Below are positions 36,949 through 45,909 of a stretch of 64,000 nt of DNA, piece by piece. Under the pieces are notes generated by a model, which was not told the origin of the DNA, made no database searches, and was given only the letters and a program-made list of their open reading frames with translations. The translations under genes were made by a program, and so were the position numbers. The DNA is taken from contig JAHRFD010000014.1 of the NCBI GenBank assembly GCA_020882975.1, forward strand, positions 62,001 through 126,000, written 5' to 3'. Numbering within the stretch: the first letter of the stretch is position 1; each line of letters opens with the position of its first letter. The DNA comes from Microcoleus sp. EPA2. Lineage in GTDB: Bacteria; Cyanobacteriota; Cyanobacteriia; Cyanobacteriales; Microcoleaceae.

Positions 36949-36987
36949 CTCAGAACCCCTAATTATTTAATAATTAGGGGTTCTGAG
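36949..36987. terminator. Bidirectional hairpin between HCP and ADC-like genes
   Basis: Long inverted repeat CTCAGAACCCCTAATTA / TAATTAGGGGTTCTGAG with a short loop between two convergent genes, followed by T-rich sequence on the plus strand. Likely ends both transcripts. Confidence 0.82.
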
Positions 36988-37015
36988 TTTGATTTTGATT
37001 TTAGCAGTTGCTTAG

Positions 37016-37690
37016 TTAATAGCTGAACTCAACTGCTCTGTTGCCGACAACTTCCGGCCCATTTGCGATTAAATGTAGCTCTTCGCAGGCAACAGTTAGC
37101 AAAGGCTGACCTAAGTTGAACCGGGCAAAAGGGCTCTCTGGAGGTATTTCTAATTCGCCTCGAATCAATCCGGTGCGACATTGAAACTGTCCTTGAAAAA
37201 ATAGCAAATTATTGCTGTTGGCACTGAAAACATTGCCACTCAAAGACAGCGGTAACGCCCAACCTTGTTGACTGTAACTGAGACTGCAAAGTTGACAGTT
37301 TCCTTGACGCACAGTGATGCGGTATCCCAGGGATGATGCTGGGATCGAATCGCTGCCTTCCCAACTAAATTGAGCTATTTCTTTAGGTAGTGCCCAAATC
37401 TCGCGCCCGCCTGCTACAGAGTTAGGATTGTCTACGTAAATGTGGGAAATCCAAGCGCCCCATTTGCCACCATAATTAACTATCCCACTAACTATAATTA
37501 ATTCGTTATATTCCATTACGGAACCTAACCCATAGGAGGATATATAAATGCCACCCAGGGTTTTGCCGGGAAACACAGAGATGATTTCTAACTCCGAAGG
37601 AACCAGGGGGCGCACGAGTTCAACATCTACTAATTGTAAAGTGGCGATCGCGTACCCTTGCAACTTCCAAGGTGCAGGTGGATATATCAT
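37016..37690 (-). CDS. Acetoacetate decarboxylase-like protein
   Basis: 224 residues. The pattern YPPAPWKLQGYAIATLQLVDVELVRPLVPSEL at the start and GGREIWALPKEIAQFSW in the middle match the acetoacetate decarboxylase (ADC) superfamily beta-barrel. The Lys in ALPKEIA is near where the Schiff-base Lys region lies in true ADCs, but I cannot confirm the catalytic residue. Cyanobacterial members have no proven reaction. It converges on the HCP gene with a shared hairpin between them. Confidence 0.75.
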   Translation of the reverse strand: MIYPPAPWKLQGYAIATLQLVDVELVRPLVPSELEIISVFPGKTLGGIYISSYGLGSVMEYNELIIVSGIVNYGGKWGAWISHIYVDNPNSVAGGREIWALPKEIAQFSWEGSDSIPASSLGYRITVRQGNCQLCSLSYSQQGWALPLSLSGNVFSANSNNLLFFQGQFQCRTGLIRGELEIPPESPFARFNLGQPLLTVACEELHLIANGPEVVGNRAVEFSY

Positions 37691-37967
37691 TTTAAATGCT
37701 TTTAAACTTCAGATTTTATATTTATTTTAGCTTAGGGTCTAATCAGAAATTAGATGAATATCTAAATTCTGTAGGAACGGGTTTCACCAACAATACATGG
37801 CTATAACTAAAGATTAAAACAAACCCGCCCCCACCAAGCAGTAAATCATCATGTAAATTCTTTGAATTAGTGGTGTGGGGGCAGGTTGATTGAAGGTGGG
37901 AATTAGATATTTTTCGTAAAACCCGCCCCTAATATCCGCGTTAATCTGCGGTTAAAAACCTCACAAT
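37691..37967. other. Intergenic region with imperfect palindrome
   Basis: 277 bases. It holds an imperfect inverted repeat (AACCCGCCCCCACCA near 37823 and TGGTGTGGGGGCAGGTT near 37871) and a second GC-rich fragment (CCGCGTTAATCTGCGG) near 37938. Both look like dispersed-repeat remnants. No gene seen. Confidence 0.6.
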
Positions 37968-39449
37968 CTACTTAGTAGCGTAACCAGTATTTACCAAAAA
38001 CTCGCGCAACTTGCCAAAAAACTCAGTGCGATCGCGCCCTTGATACACTCTTTCCAATAACAGCCAACTTTCCACCTGCTGTCCCAGTACATACTGGTTC
38101 GCCATATAAGCAGCGAAAACCCCTTTAGCCTCCTTATTTTCACTTAAACGCTTGTTAGATTCCAACCAAAGTTCACAGGAGTTGGTATAGACTTCCACCG
38201 GATACTGCTTAGTTACATCCTGCATTTTACCTTGACGGTATTGCCAAATTTGCAGTGGTAGCCGCGAATCAGCATAACTTGTAAAAGCCTCGGCAAATCG
38301 CCCGTCTAGACTTTTGAACTCTGGGATATCATTTTTGCCAAAATCGACAATTTCATAGCTCACATTGCCCCAGAAATGCTTGATATGAGTGTATTTTTTG
38401 GTCGCCGAGTCGTAGCGATAAATAAACGAATAATTGCAGCAGTTAGAGCCGCTCTTGGTGGAGACCAACTCTGCCAACACTTCCGGTTCCTTGTCCCCAT
38501 CAAAATCCCTGACTCGCAGCGATAAAAACCGCCCTTCAGAAACTTCTTCGCTGGTTTTTTGGTCCGGGTTGTCTACTAGGGAACGAGTCGGAATTAGCAC
38601 AGGTTCGTCTAATAAAGTTTGACCATCACGGATAATTTTAATTCGCATATTTTTAGCGTTTTCCGCTTCTTTCACAAAGGAAAATTCCGCCCGAACTTTC
38701 TCAAATTCCGAGGTTTCTGTGGTTCTAGGCGGCCCCACATTCGGCGGAACTTGGGCGACATATTGGGAGGGAACTAAGGCTGTTTGTCCTGGTTTCGCAA
38801 TTGCTTGACACAGGAAAGTTGCTACTTCGGCGCGAGTTGCGTTGCGAGTTGGTTCTAGTTGTTTGACAGCGGGATAATTGACCACCAGTTGTTTTTCGGC
38901 AGCGGCGGCGATCGCATTTCTTACCGGTTCTGGAATTTCCCGCACATCCTCAAAAGTTGCATCCAAAATTTCAGCCGCAGGTCCAGTGGGTGTATATTTC
39001 AATCCGCTGGTTAAAGCCACTAAAACTTGCCACCTAGAAATATTCAAAGTTGGGTTAAAAATACTGCCACTGTAACCAGACATAAAGCCTGTTTGATAAG
39101 CTTCTCGAATAGCTTGAAAAGCCCAATAATTCGTGGGAATATCTACAAAACTAATGGGATTACGGACAGTTTTTGCATCAGGAAAAGCCTTGCGAAGCAT
39201 CGCCGCAAATTCAGCGCGACTGACAGGGCGATTTGGTCGAAAAGTGCCGTCTTCGTAGTAGCCGGTAATTATTTTTTTATCGGCTAAATCTTCGATACAA
39301 GCTTGAGCCCAATGGTCTTTCACATCCTTGAATTTAGCTTGAGCAAATGCCGGACTTAGATTTGTGCCCGGAAGCAACAAATTTCCCAGGATTATTCCCA
39401 AAGCTACCAGCAAAGCAATGAATGCTTGACTTTTGTGCGATCGAACCAT
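37968..39449 (-). CDS. SLH-domain surface protein
   Basis: 493 residues. A signal peptide (about 1-37, ending SPAFAQA) is followed by three S-layer homology modules: FKDVKDHWAQACIEDLADKK, FVDIPTNYWAFQAIREAYQT and TFEDVREIPEPVRNAIAAAA, each ending in an SRAEFAAML- or TRAEVATFL-type motif. The C-terminal 230 residues contain a beta-rich region with LSLRVRDFDGDKEPEVLAELVST, an FG-GAP/VCBS-like 'DFDGD' element. There is no OprB porin domain, so it is not one of the SLH porins. It probably binds peptidoglycan-linked polymer at the cell envelope; function unknown. Confidence 0.88.
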   Translation of the reverse strand: MVRSHKSQAFIALLVALGIILGNLLLPGTNLSPAFAQAKFKDVKDHWAQACIEDLADKKIITGYYEDGTFRPNRPVSRAEFAAMLRKAFPDAKTVRNPISFVDIPTNYWAFQAIREAYQTGFMSGYSGSIFNPTLNISRWQVLVALTSGLKYTPTGPAAEILDATFEDVREIPEPVRNAIAAAAEKQLVVNYPAVKQLEPTRNATRAEVATFLCQAIAKPGQTALVPSQYVAQVPPNVGPPRTTETSEFEKVRAEFSFVKEAENAKNMRIKIIRDGQTLLDEPVLIPTRSLVDNPDQKTSEEVSEGRFLSLRVRDFDGDKEPEVLAELVSTKSGSNCCNYSFIYRYDSATKKYTHIKHFWGNVSYEIVDFGKNDIPEFKSLDGRFAEAFTSYADSRLPLQIWQYRQGKMQDVTKQYPVEVYTNSCELWLESNKRLSENKEAKGVFAAYMANQYVLGQQVESWLLLERVYQGRDRTEFFGKLREFLVNTGYATK

Positions 39450-39534
39450 ACAGCATCCTCCTTTGTCACCACATTTGCGATCGAAACTTACGCAAGGTTT
39501 ACATAGTATTAGGTATTCTACCCTGATTTAGCAC

Positions 39535-40521
39535 TTATTGAGAATCTAAAGTAATCTCCATCGCCAATTGAGTTTTTATGGTCGATTCTTGAGGACTACC
39601 AGCACTTTTAACACTCATTTCGCTATTTGAATTCATAGAAACAGCAGAGCGAACAGGCATTAATTTATCCAACCGGATTGTGGATTCTCCCCTACCTTGA
39701 GAAGCCAAAGATTGGAGATTTATATTAGAGCCGGCCGGAAGTTGGGGCGAGTTGACACTTTGGGGTTTTGCTTGCTGTTCTAAACCTATATTCAAAACTG
39801 CAACTCCCTCTTGAAAACTCATCAATTCATAGGTAGCAATATTGTTGACATTAATTCCGTTAGAATTTAGCGGAAAATCCAATCTCCATTTAGCTCCTTT
39901 GCCGACTGCTTCTGCTGGCAGTTGCACTGAAAGTTGCTCTATAGATTGAGACATTTGTCTAATTATTTGCTTGAAGTTATTGTCAGCTCCTTCTGGCACA
40001 ATAAAGTCACCTCCTTTACTGAAGCCGCGACTGTCCATGATGAAAGAGCCTTTCAATCCTACCAGTTTTTTGATGGAGGAACGCATACTTTCCAGGGCAG
40101 AAGGGGGAGCATTTGTATTATCGCTAGTGACATCTGCCTTAGTGTAAGAAAACTGATAGTGAATATCCCCATTGGCATCAATCTTAGTAGCTTCTGTTTC
40201 CATAGTCACCACGGATGTGGGAACTTTTATTTCCTGGGTAGACTGACCGCCAGCAGATATTTTCATGCCCATTTTGATAGTCATCAAGGTTGTTTGCTTG
40301 ACATTCAGAGCGGGTTTTAAACGCATTTGCTGTCGCGGTTCTGCTCCCAGGTTGATGATTTGGATTTGAGGGGGTTGGGAGGTGCGAATGGGTATGGAGT
40401 TCTCCCTGGCTGGCTGCTGTGCTACAATTGGAGGCTGTGCAATAACGACAGTCGGCATCAGCTCGATCGCCCTTCCGGCACTCAAAAAACCAATAGATGC
40501 TATAAACAGTGCTTTTTTCAT
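39535..40521 (-). CDS. Secreted protein of unknown function (DUF6263-like)
   Basis: 328 residues with an N-terminal signal segment (MKKALFIASIGFLSAG). The mature part has many short beta stretches (KQTTLMTIKMGMKI; IHYQFSYTKADVTS; KWRLDFPLNSNGINVNNIATYEL). It resembles cyanobacterial secreted proteins grouped as DUF6263, but I am not sure of that label. Located between the SLH protein and polysaccharide deacetylase genes on the same strand, so possibly part of an envelope gene group. Confidence 0.7.
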   Translation of the reverse strand: MKKALFIASIGFLSAGRAIELMPTVVIAQPPIVAQQPARENSIPIRTSQPPQIQIINLGAEPRQQMRLKPALNVKQTTLMTIKMGMKISAGGQSTQEIKVPTSVVTMETEATKIDANGDIHYQFSYTKADVTSDNTNAPPSALESMRSSIKKLVGLKGSFIMDSRGFSKGGDFIVPEGADNNFKQIIRQMSQSIEQLSVQLPAEAVGKGAKWRLDFPLNSNGINVNNIATYELMSFQEGVAVLNIGLEQQAKPQSVNSPQLPAGSNINLQSLASQGRGESTIRLDKLMPVRSAVSMNSNSEMSVKSAGSPQESTIKTQLAMEITLDSQ

Positions 40522-40540
40522 GAATTAATGCTGAAATGAG

Positions 40541-41215
40541 TTAATTTTTGACCTGTTGCCAAAGTTGTTCTATGCTAACAAAATTGTAACCTCTTGCCAA
40601 AAGCAAGGGAATAATTTTTGCCGCAGCCGCCGCCACATCCTCGCCACCGCAATAACCGTCATGCAGTACAATAATTGAACCGTTTCCAGTTTGCTCCATG
40701 ACGCGGTTGACAACTGTCAAAACCCCCGGCCGCACCCAATCTTCCGGGACAACACTCCACATCACAGGGCGATATTCCCACTGTTTTAATAACTGGAGTG
40801 TTTGAGGGGTAAAAAAGCCATTGGGAGGCCGCACATCGCGGATTAATTTGGGGTCTAAATTGCAAGCTTGGGAAATTGCTTTTTGCGTATCTTCTAAACT
40901 TTGCTTTAATTCCTGTGGTTTGAGTTTGGGAAAGGATACGTGTTGGTAGCCGTGGAGACCGATCCAGTGTCCGCGATCGCAAACTTGTTTAGCCACTTCG
41001 GGGTGTCTGTCCACGCAAAAACCCAGCCAGAAAAAACTAGCTGTAATGTTATATTTGTCTAAAACTTTTAACAGTTGAGGCGTGTGCTGTCGGTGCGGTC
41101 CGTCATCAAAAGTTAGGGCAATTTTGCGACTGTTGGCATCTCCCGTCCACAAGCATCCGGGAAAAGCTGTTTTGAGAATCGGGTGAACAACTGGAAATAA
41201 AGGTGCTAGCTGCAT
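40541..41215 (-). CDS. Polysaccharide deacetylase (NodB-homology, CE4)
   Basis: 224 residues. The CE4 motifs are in order: IALTFDDGPHRQHTPQ (catalytic base and metal Asp), GLHGYQHVSF (metal His pair), RDVRPPNGFF (RxPxG), MWSVVPEDW, and IIVLHDGYCG (LHD). It removes N- or O-acetyl groups from a polysaccharide such as peptidoglycan or exopolysaccharide. There is no clear signal peptide (MQLAPLFPVVHPILK), so the start may be further upstream or the protein may act inside the cell. It lies 19 bases before the start of the neighbouring secreted-protein gene. Confidence 0.9.
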   Translation of the reverse strand: MQLAPLFPVVHPILKTAFPGCLWTGDANSRKIALTFDDGPHRQHTPQLLKVLDKYNITASFFWLGFCVDRHPEVAKQVCDRGHWIGLHGYQHVSFPKLKPQELKQSLEDTQKAISQACNLDPKLIRDVRPPNGFFTPQTLQLLKQWEYRPVMWSVVPEDWVRPGVLTVVNRVMEQTGNGSIIVLHDGYCGGEDVAAAAAKIIPLLLARGYNFVSIEQLWQQVKN

Positions 41216-41433
41216 TAATTAACCTATAAAAATTGAGTTAGTCTACCATATAAATCTTCCGAAAAACCCCGCTCAGACAGGTTTAATCAGCTTAATTAAA
41301 TTTTAACTCCTTTGATAGAGTGCCTAGAGAAATACTACCTAGAGACCTCTATCTCAAGGTCGATGCGATTAGCCTACGATGTAATCATATACTAAAAATC
41401 GTAACTAATCAACCAAAACTGAAGGTCTTAAAA

Positions 41434-42201
41434 ATGACAGAAGCATATTTAGCAGAACGTACAGTGTCAGCCGTATTTAAAGAAGAAGAACAACTAGACG
41501 GTGTGATTAGACGCTTGCTCGATCGCGGTGTCTCCCGCGACCACATTTCAGTAATGGGGAAAAATTTTCAGTCCAAAACTAAAATTGCTGGGTTTCTGAC
41601 TAAAAAAGATGTAATTTTAGGTGGCTTGCGCAGTGGGGCGATTTTTGGTTCGTTATTTGGTTCTTTTTTGGGTTTGCTAACAGGTGTTGGCGTGTTGTTT
41701 ATTCCCTTTGTCGGTGCTGTAGTATCGGCGGGTCCCTTGGGTGCTGTATTGTTGGGTGCAGCTAGCGGGGCGATCGCCGGTTCTGCGGGTGCTGGTTTAG
41801 TCTCGGCTTTAGTTGCTTTGGGAATGCCCGAAGACAAAGCAACTATTTATCAAACCCGCGTGGAAGCAGGAGAATTTCTGGTAATGGCAGAAGTTCCGGC
41901 CGACAGAAGTGGCGAATTTCAACTATTATTAGAAAGTGCGGGTGGCGAAGAAATAGCTATTAGTGAAATGACACTGCCACGAGCTTGCACAGGTCGTTGT
42001 AATAGTCCGGCAGATTTGTCTCCAGAAGTGCGATCGCACCTGTCGGAAGCAGCTCAAAAAACATTTATAGAATCCTACAACGCCGCCTTTGACGAAAGCA
42101 AAGACTCTATACAAGCGGAACACACCGCATGGGAAACTATTCATCAGCAGTACGAAGAAGACGAACATGGCGTTTGGACAAAGCCTTTAGTCAAAGTCTA
42201 G
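41434..42201 (+). CDS. ChaB-domain protein with Gly-rich membrane hairpin
   Basis: 255 residues from ATG 41434 ([20 protein letters not shown]); the upstream frame to 41320 lacks a ribosome site. First comes a YflT/general-stress-like fold (residues about 5-45, [17 protein letters not shown]). A hydrophobic Gly/Ala-rich hairpin follows (about 65-130, [15 protein letters not shown]...[25 protein letters not shown]), then a second alpha/beta part. A C-terminal ChaB domain (about 195-250, [25 protein letters not shown] ... AWETI) ends it. ChaB is annotated as a cation transport regulator, on weak evidence. The combination suggests a membrane-associated stress protein. Confidence 0.8.
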   Translation: MTEAYLAERTVSAVFKEEEQLDGVIRRLLDRGVSRDHISVMGKNFQSKTKIAGFLTKKDVILGGLRSGAIFGSLFGSFLGLLTGVGVLFIPFVGAVVSAGPLGAVLLGAASGAIAGSAGAGLVSALVALGMPEDKATIYQTRVEAGEFLVMAEVPADRSGEFQLLLESAGGEEIAISEMTLPRACTGRCNSPADLSPEVRSHLSEAAQKTFIESYNAAFDESKDSIQAEHTAWETIHQQYEEDEHGVWTKPLVKV

Positions 42202-42238
42202 TTCCCAGAAAGTGGTAAATTAATAAAAGATAGAGTTT

Positions 42239-42266
42239 AGCCTCTAGAACTTCGGTTCTGGGGGCT
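42239..42266. terminator. UUCG-loop hairpin after the ChaB-domain gene
   Basis: AGCCTCTAGAAC-TTCG-GTTCTGGGGGCT: a long imperfect stem closed by a UUCG tetraloop, 38 bases after the stop. There is no strong T-run, so it is either a weak terminator or an mRNA 3'-end stabiliser. Confidence 0.55.
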
Positions 42267-42350
42267 TGTGCAATTTTAGATGGTAGATTGGGAAAAACAG
42301 AATGTGTAATAGTTGAAAACTTGCCTAAAGAAGGGTGCTATGGGAAAATC

Positions 42351-42455
42351 ATACCATTTATCTAAAATCGTGTAACAATCTTTGACCCCCCCTAACCCCC
42401 CCCTTATAAAGGGGAGGGACAAGACTACTGTTGCATTCTTTTTTAAAATTGGTAT
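42351..42455. mobile_element. MITE-like palindromic element, copy 2
   Basis: 105 bp, nearly identical to 10402-10505: same ATACCATTT... and ...AAATTGGTAT ends and CCCCCTTATAAAGGGGAGGGACAAG core. The high identity between unlinked sites suggests recent movement. Confidence 0.88.
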
Positions 42456-42523
42456 CATTATAATACTAATGTTACTTTGTCAAGTACAATATAGATATTT
42501 ACCAGCTCAAACTCAGTGGCTCA

Positions 42524-42682
42524 ATGCAAAAATACCTCTGTACAATTTGCAATTACGTCTATGACCCAGAAGTCGGCGACCCGGAATCGGGAATAGCTCC
42601 CGGTACTGCCTTTGAGGATATCCCCGATGATTGGGTTTGTCCCACTTGCGGGGCACAAAAATCCGATTTTGAACCAGAATAA
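42524..42682 (+). CDS. Rubredoxin
   Basis: 52 residues, found by reading the sequence directly: [20 protein letters not shown]..., with the iron site as two CxxCxY/CxxCG loops, Cys6-Cys9 (CTIC) and Cys39-Cys42 (CPTCG). Length and the conserved DDWVCPTCG match classical soluble rubredoxins. It lacks the membrane tail of the photosystem-associated RubA. The stop is 12 bases before the start of an FAD-dependent oxidoreductase gene, so the two probably form an operon and perhaps an electron-transfer pair. Confidence 0.95.
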   Translation: MQKYLCTICNYVYDPEVGDPESGIAPGTAFEDIPDDWVCPTCGAQKSDFEPE

Positions 42683-42694
42683 GCGAGAAAAGAA

Positions 42695-43957
42695 TTGTCA
42701 AATCGAAGCCTTAAAATTACAGTGGTCGGTGGCGGTGCTGCGGGTTTTTTTAGTGCAATTACTTGTGCTAAAATGTACCCCCAAGCCCGCGTCACTTTAT
42801 TAGAAGCTGGGAGGCAACTCCTGGCAAAAGTTCGCATCTCTGGTGGGGGCCGCTGCAACGCAACTCATGCTTGTTTTGACCCCGCTATTTTAGTACAGAA
42901 TTACCCCAGAGGAGGGAAAGCTCTACGCGGTGCATTTACTCGATTTCAACCTCGCGATACTGTCGAATGGTTTGCTAGTCATTCTGTTACATTGAAAACT
43001 GAAGCAGATGGGCGAATGTTTCCCGTGACAGATGATTCGGCGACAATTGTTAATTGTTTGATCCGGGCCGCTGAGGATGCTGGGGTGCAAATTCGCACTG
43101 GTGATGCGGTAGTTTTAGTCAAGCAATTAACCTGGGATATCGGGGAGGACGGGCACGCACCGTCCACGGCCCCTAGGTTTGAAATTGAGTTGAAGTCGGG
43201 GGAGAAATTAAAGTGCGATCGCCTGCTTCTGGCTACTGGTAGCAATCCCTCTGGTTTCAAGTGGGCAAAAGATTTAGGCCACACCATCGAACTGCCTGTT
43301 CCTTCTCTATTTACTTTTAACATTTCTGATAGCCGAATTCAAGATTTAGCTGGCGTTTCTGTTGCTAATGCTAAGGTAAAATTGCCAGGAGCCAAATTAG
43401 AACAAAGCGGGCCTTTGTTAATTACTCACTGGGGTTTGAGTGGGCCTGCTGTACTCAAACTTTCGGCTTGGGGTGCGAGATTTTTGCACGATCGCCATTA
43501 TCGAGCTCCTGTGTTAATAAATTGGCTTCCCCAATACAACCCAGAAGTTTTGCGACAGCAATTGTTAGGGGTGAAGTCCCAGTTGTCCCACCGATTAGTT
43601 GTCTCTAGTTGTCCGTTTCCGATTCCGCGCCGCCTGTGGGAACGTTTGACAAGTGCGATCGGCATTGACGAGCCAAAACGCTGGGCTGATATCTCCAATA
43701 AAACCCTCGACAAACTCCTCCAAGAGCTCGTCCAAGGCGAATATCAGATAACAGGAAAAGGCGCATTTAAGGAAGAATTCGTCACCTGTGGGGGCGTTAA
43801 CTTAAAAGAAGTCGATTTCAAAACTATGGAAAGTCGTCGCTGTCGGGGACTTTACTTTGCTGGGGAAATCTTGGATATCGACGGCGTAACAGGTGGTTTC
43901 AACTTCCAAAGTGCTTGGACTACGGCGTGGCTGGCTGGAAGTGCGATCGGCACATGA
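42695..43957 (+). CDS. HI0933/YhiN-like flavoprotein (NAD(P)/FAD-dependent oxidoreductase)
   Basis: 420 residues with a TTG start; no upstream or nearby ATG fits. An N-terminal Rossmann motif, KITVVGGGAAGFFSA, binds FAD. The family landmarks are LAKVRISGGGRCNATHA near residue 50, LLATGSNPSGFKWAKDLGH, and the C-terminal GLYFAGEILDIDGVTGGFNFQSAWTTAWLAG. The family (PF03486, including BaiN and RdsA) is widespread, and most members have no known substrate. The rubredoxin gene directly upstream suggests it either reduces rubredoxin or takes electrons from it. Confidence 0.9.
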   Translation: MSNRSLKITVVGGGAAGFFSAITCAKMYPQARVTLLEAGRQLLAKVRISGGGRCNATHACFDPAILVQNYPRGGKALRGAFTRFQPRDTVEWFASHSVTLKTEADGRMFPVTDDSATIVNCLIRAAEDAGVQIRTGDAVVLVKQLTWDIGEDGHAPSTAPRFEIELKSGEKLKCDRLLLATGSNPSGFKWAKDLGHTIELPVPSLFTFNISDSRIQDLAGVSVANAKVKLPGAKLEQSGPLLITHWGLSGPAVLKLSAWGARFLHDRHYRAPVLINWLPQYNPEVLRQQLLGVKSQLSHRLVVSSCPFPIPRRLWERLTSAIGIDEPKRWADISNKTLDKLLQELVQGEYQITGKGAFKEEFVTCGGVNLKEVDFKTMESRRCRGLYFAGEILDIDGVTGGFNFQSAWTTAWLAGSAIGT

Positions 43958-44082
43958 ACAGGCGAATTACTGGCAAATATTAAAATTTGTGTTAATTTCT
44001 AGATGAAACGGATAAATTGTGCGTCCTGTTCAGCCTGTAAAAAAAATTCGCAGTTTTGCCTAGTCAACATCGGGTCAAACAC

Positions 44083-44763
44083 ATGAAAAACTTAAAGCTG
44101 AAAACCCCAGAAGTCGATCGCAACTTGGAATGCCATTTTGACTCACCTTTCATCGAAACAAATGGCTTACTGGAACTCAACCCAGAATTTACAACTCCTG
44201 AATTTTTAACCAACTGGAATTTTGAGACAAACCTCTACGAACAACCTGTTTGGATCGACCACTTTGTCATCACATTTCCCAGTCGCACAGCCTTAGAAAA
44301 ATACGCCCAATCTTTCCGCCCCTTCGGCGCAAAAACAGTCGAAGGACCAGACTTATTTCCCATTAACTTTTGTGCGGAAAACATCAATATTCCCTCGGAT
44401 TTGTGGCTGCATTTAATGACCTTATTAATGCCAGCCGGCGGCTTAGTCGTATTAGATGCACCCCACGCAGCAGGCGACCAAACATACCGCTTCCAGCAAC
44501 AAAGAGGATTAGAAGCAGTTCACCACGTCGCGATTCGAGTTGAAAACGTGCAAAATGCTGCTATAATATGGCACAAGAAAAACTTCAAACCCCTATCCCA
44601 GCAGCCTCTAAATTCCAGCTCCTTAACTCAGTGGTTCCTGCAAAACCCCGCCGGACAAATCATCGAATTAATCGAACGCCACCCCGGCAACAACGCCACC
44701 TTTGACTGCAAAAACATCGCAGGTTTACGCCTCAGCGAAGAAGTTCGGCAAGGGATTATGTAA
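44083..44763 (+). CDS. VOC-like (glyoxalase-fold) protein
   Basis: 226 residues from ATG 44083; a TTG at 44056 is also in frame. Two beta-alpha-beta modules of the vicinal-oxygen-chelate type are visible: WIDHFVITFPSRTALEKYAQSF (about 69-90) and AVHHVAIRVENVQNAAIIWH (about 145-164), the latter ending QNPAGQIIELIERHPG. Two His and a terminal Glu could form a metal site, but substrate is unknown. It precedes a class II aldolase gene by 105 bases; both may belong to one catabolic step. Confidence 0.68.
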   Translation: MKNLKLKTPEVDRNLECHFDSPFIETNGLLELNPEFTTPEFLTNWNFETNLYEQPVWIDHFVITFPSRTALEKYAQSFRPFGAKTVEGPDLFPINFCAENINIPSDLWLHLMTLLMPAGGLVVLDAPHAAGDQTYRFQQQRGLEAVHHVAIRVENVQNAAIIWHKKNFKPLSQQPLNSSSLTQWFLQNPAGQIIELIERHPGNNATFDCKNIAGLRLSEEVRQGIM

Positions 44764-44868
44764 GGAATGTAACGGATGGAAAGAAGTCCGAGGGCAGAAA
44801 GAAGAAAATTCCCAAGGCCCAATTCCCGATGCCCAATCCCCCATTTTCCATTACCAATCACAAAATAT

Positions 44869-45642
44869 ATGGTTGCAATCAAAGTTCCCAAAGTCACAAT
44901 TCAACCCCCAACCTTCAACTCAATAGAAGCCGAACGCAGCCACCGCAAACAGCGTCTAGCAGCAGCATTTCGATTATTTGCCCGCTTCGGATTCAGCGAA
45001 GGAATTGCCGGACATATTACCGTCCGCGATCCCGAACACCTAGACCATTTTTGGGTCAACTCCTTTGGAATGCACTTCAGTTTAATTCGAGTCAGCGACC
45101 TAATTTTAGTCAATCATAAAGGCGAAGTTGTCGAAGGAAATAAACCCGTAAACGAAGCCGCTTTTGCCATTCATTCCCAAGTCCATAGCGCGCGGCCCGA
45201 CGTAATTGCCGCAGCCCACGCCCATTCTCCCTACGGTAAAAGTTGGTCGAGTTTGGGTCGCCTCCTAGACCCCCTAACGCAAGATGCTTGTTCTTTTTAC
45301 CAAGACCACGCTTTATTTGACGATTACACCGGAGTTGTTTTGGAAATCGAAGAAGCTAAACGCATTGCCAAAAGTTTAGGTGAGAAAAAAGCGATTATTC
45401 TCCAAAATCACGGACTGTTAACAGTGGGTGAAACAGTAGATGAAGCGGCTTGGTGGTTTATTGCCATGGAACGTTGTTGTCAAGCGCAATTAATGGCAGA
45501 AGCAGCGGGAAAACCGATTTTAATCCAACCAGAATACGCGCATTTAACTCAGCAGCAAGTGGGCTCGCATCGTATGGGATGGTTTAGCTTTCAACCGCTT
45601 TACGATATGATAGTGCGTCGAGAACCTGACTTGTTAGATTAG
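44869..45642 (+). CDS. Class II aldolase/adducin-family protein
   Basis: 257 residues from ATG 44869 (MVAIKVPKVTIQPP); the open frame continues back to 44776, but that part is Arg/Pro-rich and not protein-like. Motifs: FARFGFSEGIAGHITVRDPE, the zinc His pair in AAAHAHSPYGK, and the third His in ILQNHGLLTVGETVDEAAWW. The family includes fuculose-phosphate aldolase and relatives that lost aldolase activity; substrate is not predictable here. Confidence 0.9.
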   Translation: MVAIKVPKVTIQPPTFNSIEAERSHRKQRLAAAFRLFARFGFSEGIAGHITVRDPEHLDHFWVNSFGMHFSLIRVSDLILVNHKGEVVEGNKPVNEAAFAIHSQVHSARPDVIAAAHAHSPYGKSWSSLGRLLDPLTQDACSFYQDHALFDDYTGVVLEIEEAKRIAKSLGEKKAIILQNHGLLTVGETVDEAAWWFIAMERCCQAQLMAEAAGKPILIQPEYAHLTQQQVGSHRMGWFSFQPLYDMIVRREPDLLD

Positions 45643-45653
45643 CATTAGGACTT

Positions 45654-45799
45654 ATACCAGTTTTTTATGAGGCTGCATAGAATCTGATCCCCCCTAACCC
45701 CCCTTAATAAGGGGGGAACAAGATTCTCCTCAAAGTCCCCCTTATTAAGGGGGATGCGAGGGGGATCGAGATATATGCAACTTCACATTAAATTGGTAT
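45654..45799. mobile_element. MITE-like palindromic element, copy 3 (diverged)
   Basis: 146 bp with ends ATACCAGTTTTTTATG... and ...CATTAAATTGGTAT and two CCCCCTTAATAAGGGGG cores instead of one. It belongs to the same family as 10402 and 42351 but is longer and less similar. Confidence 0.75.
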
Positions 45800-45909
45800 T
45801 ATCCAAAATCTGAGGGGAGCATCCTTTTTTATCAGAAAAGTGGGTTTAAAACCCCGTTGTTCTAGAACTGCTTTTCTTGTTCGCGGAAGCGGGTGGTGAG
45901 TAGATCAAT

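Noticed and set aside
44776-44868. N-terminal extension of the class II aldolase
   Set aside because: The 31 extra residues (Arg/Pro-rich, ERSPRAERRKFPRP...) look like intergenic repeat DNA; the family start fits the ATG at 44869.
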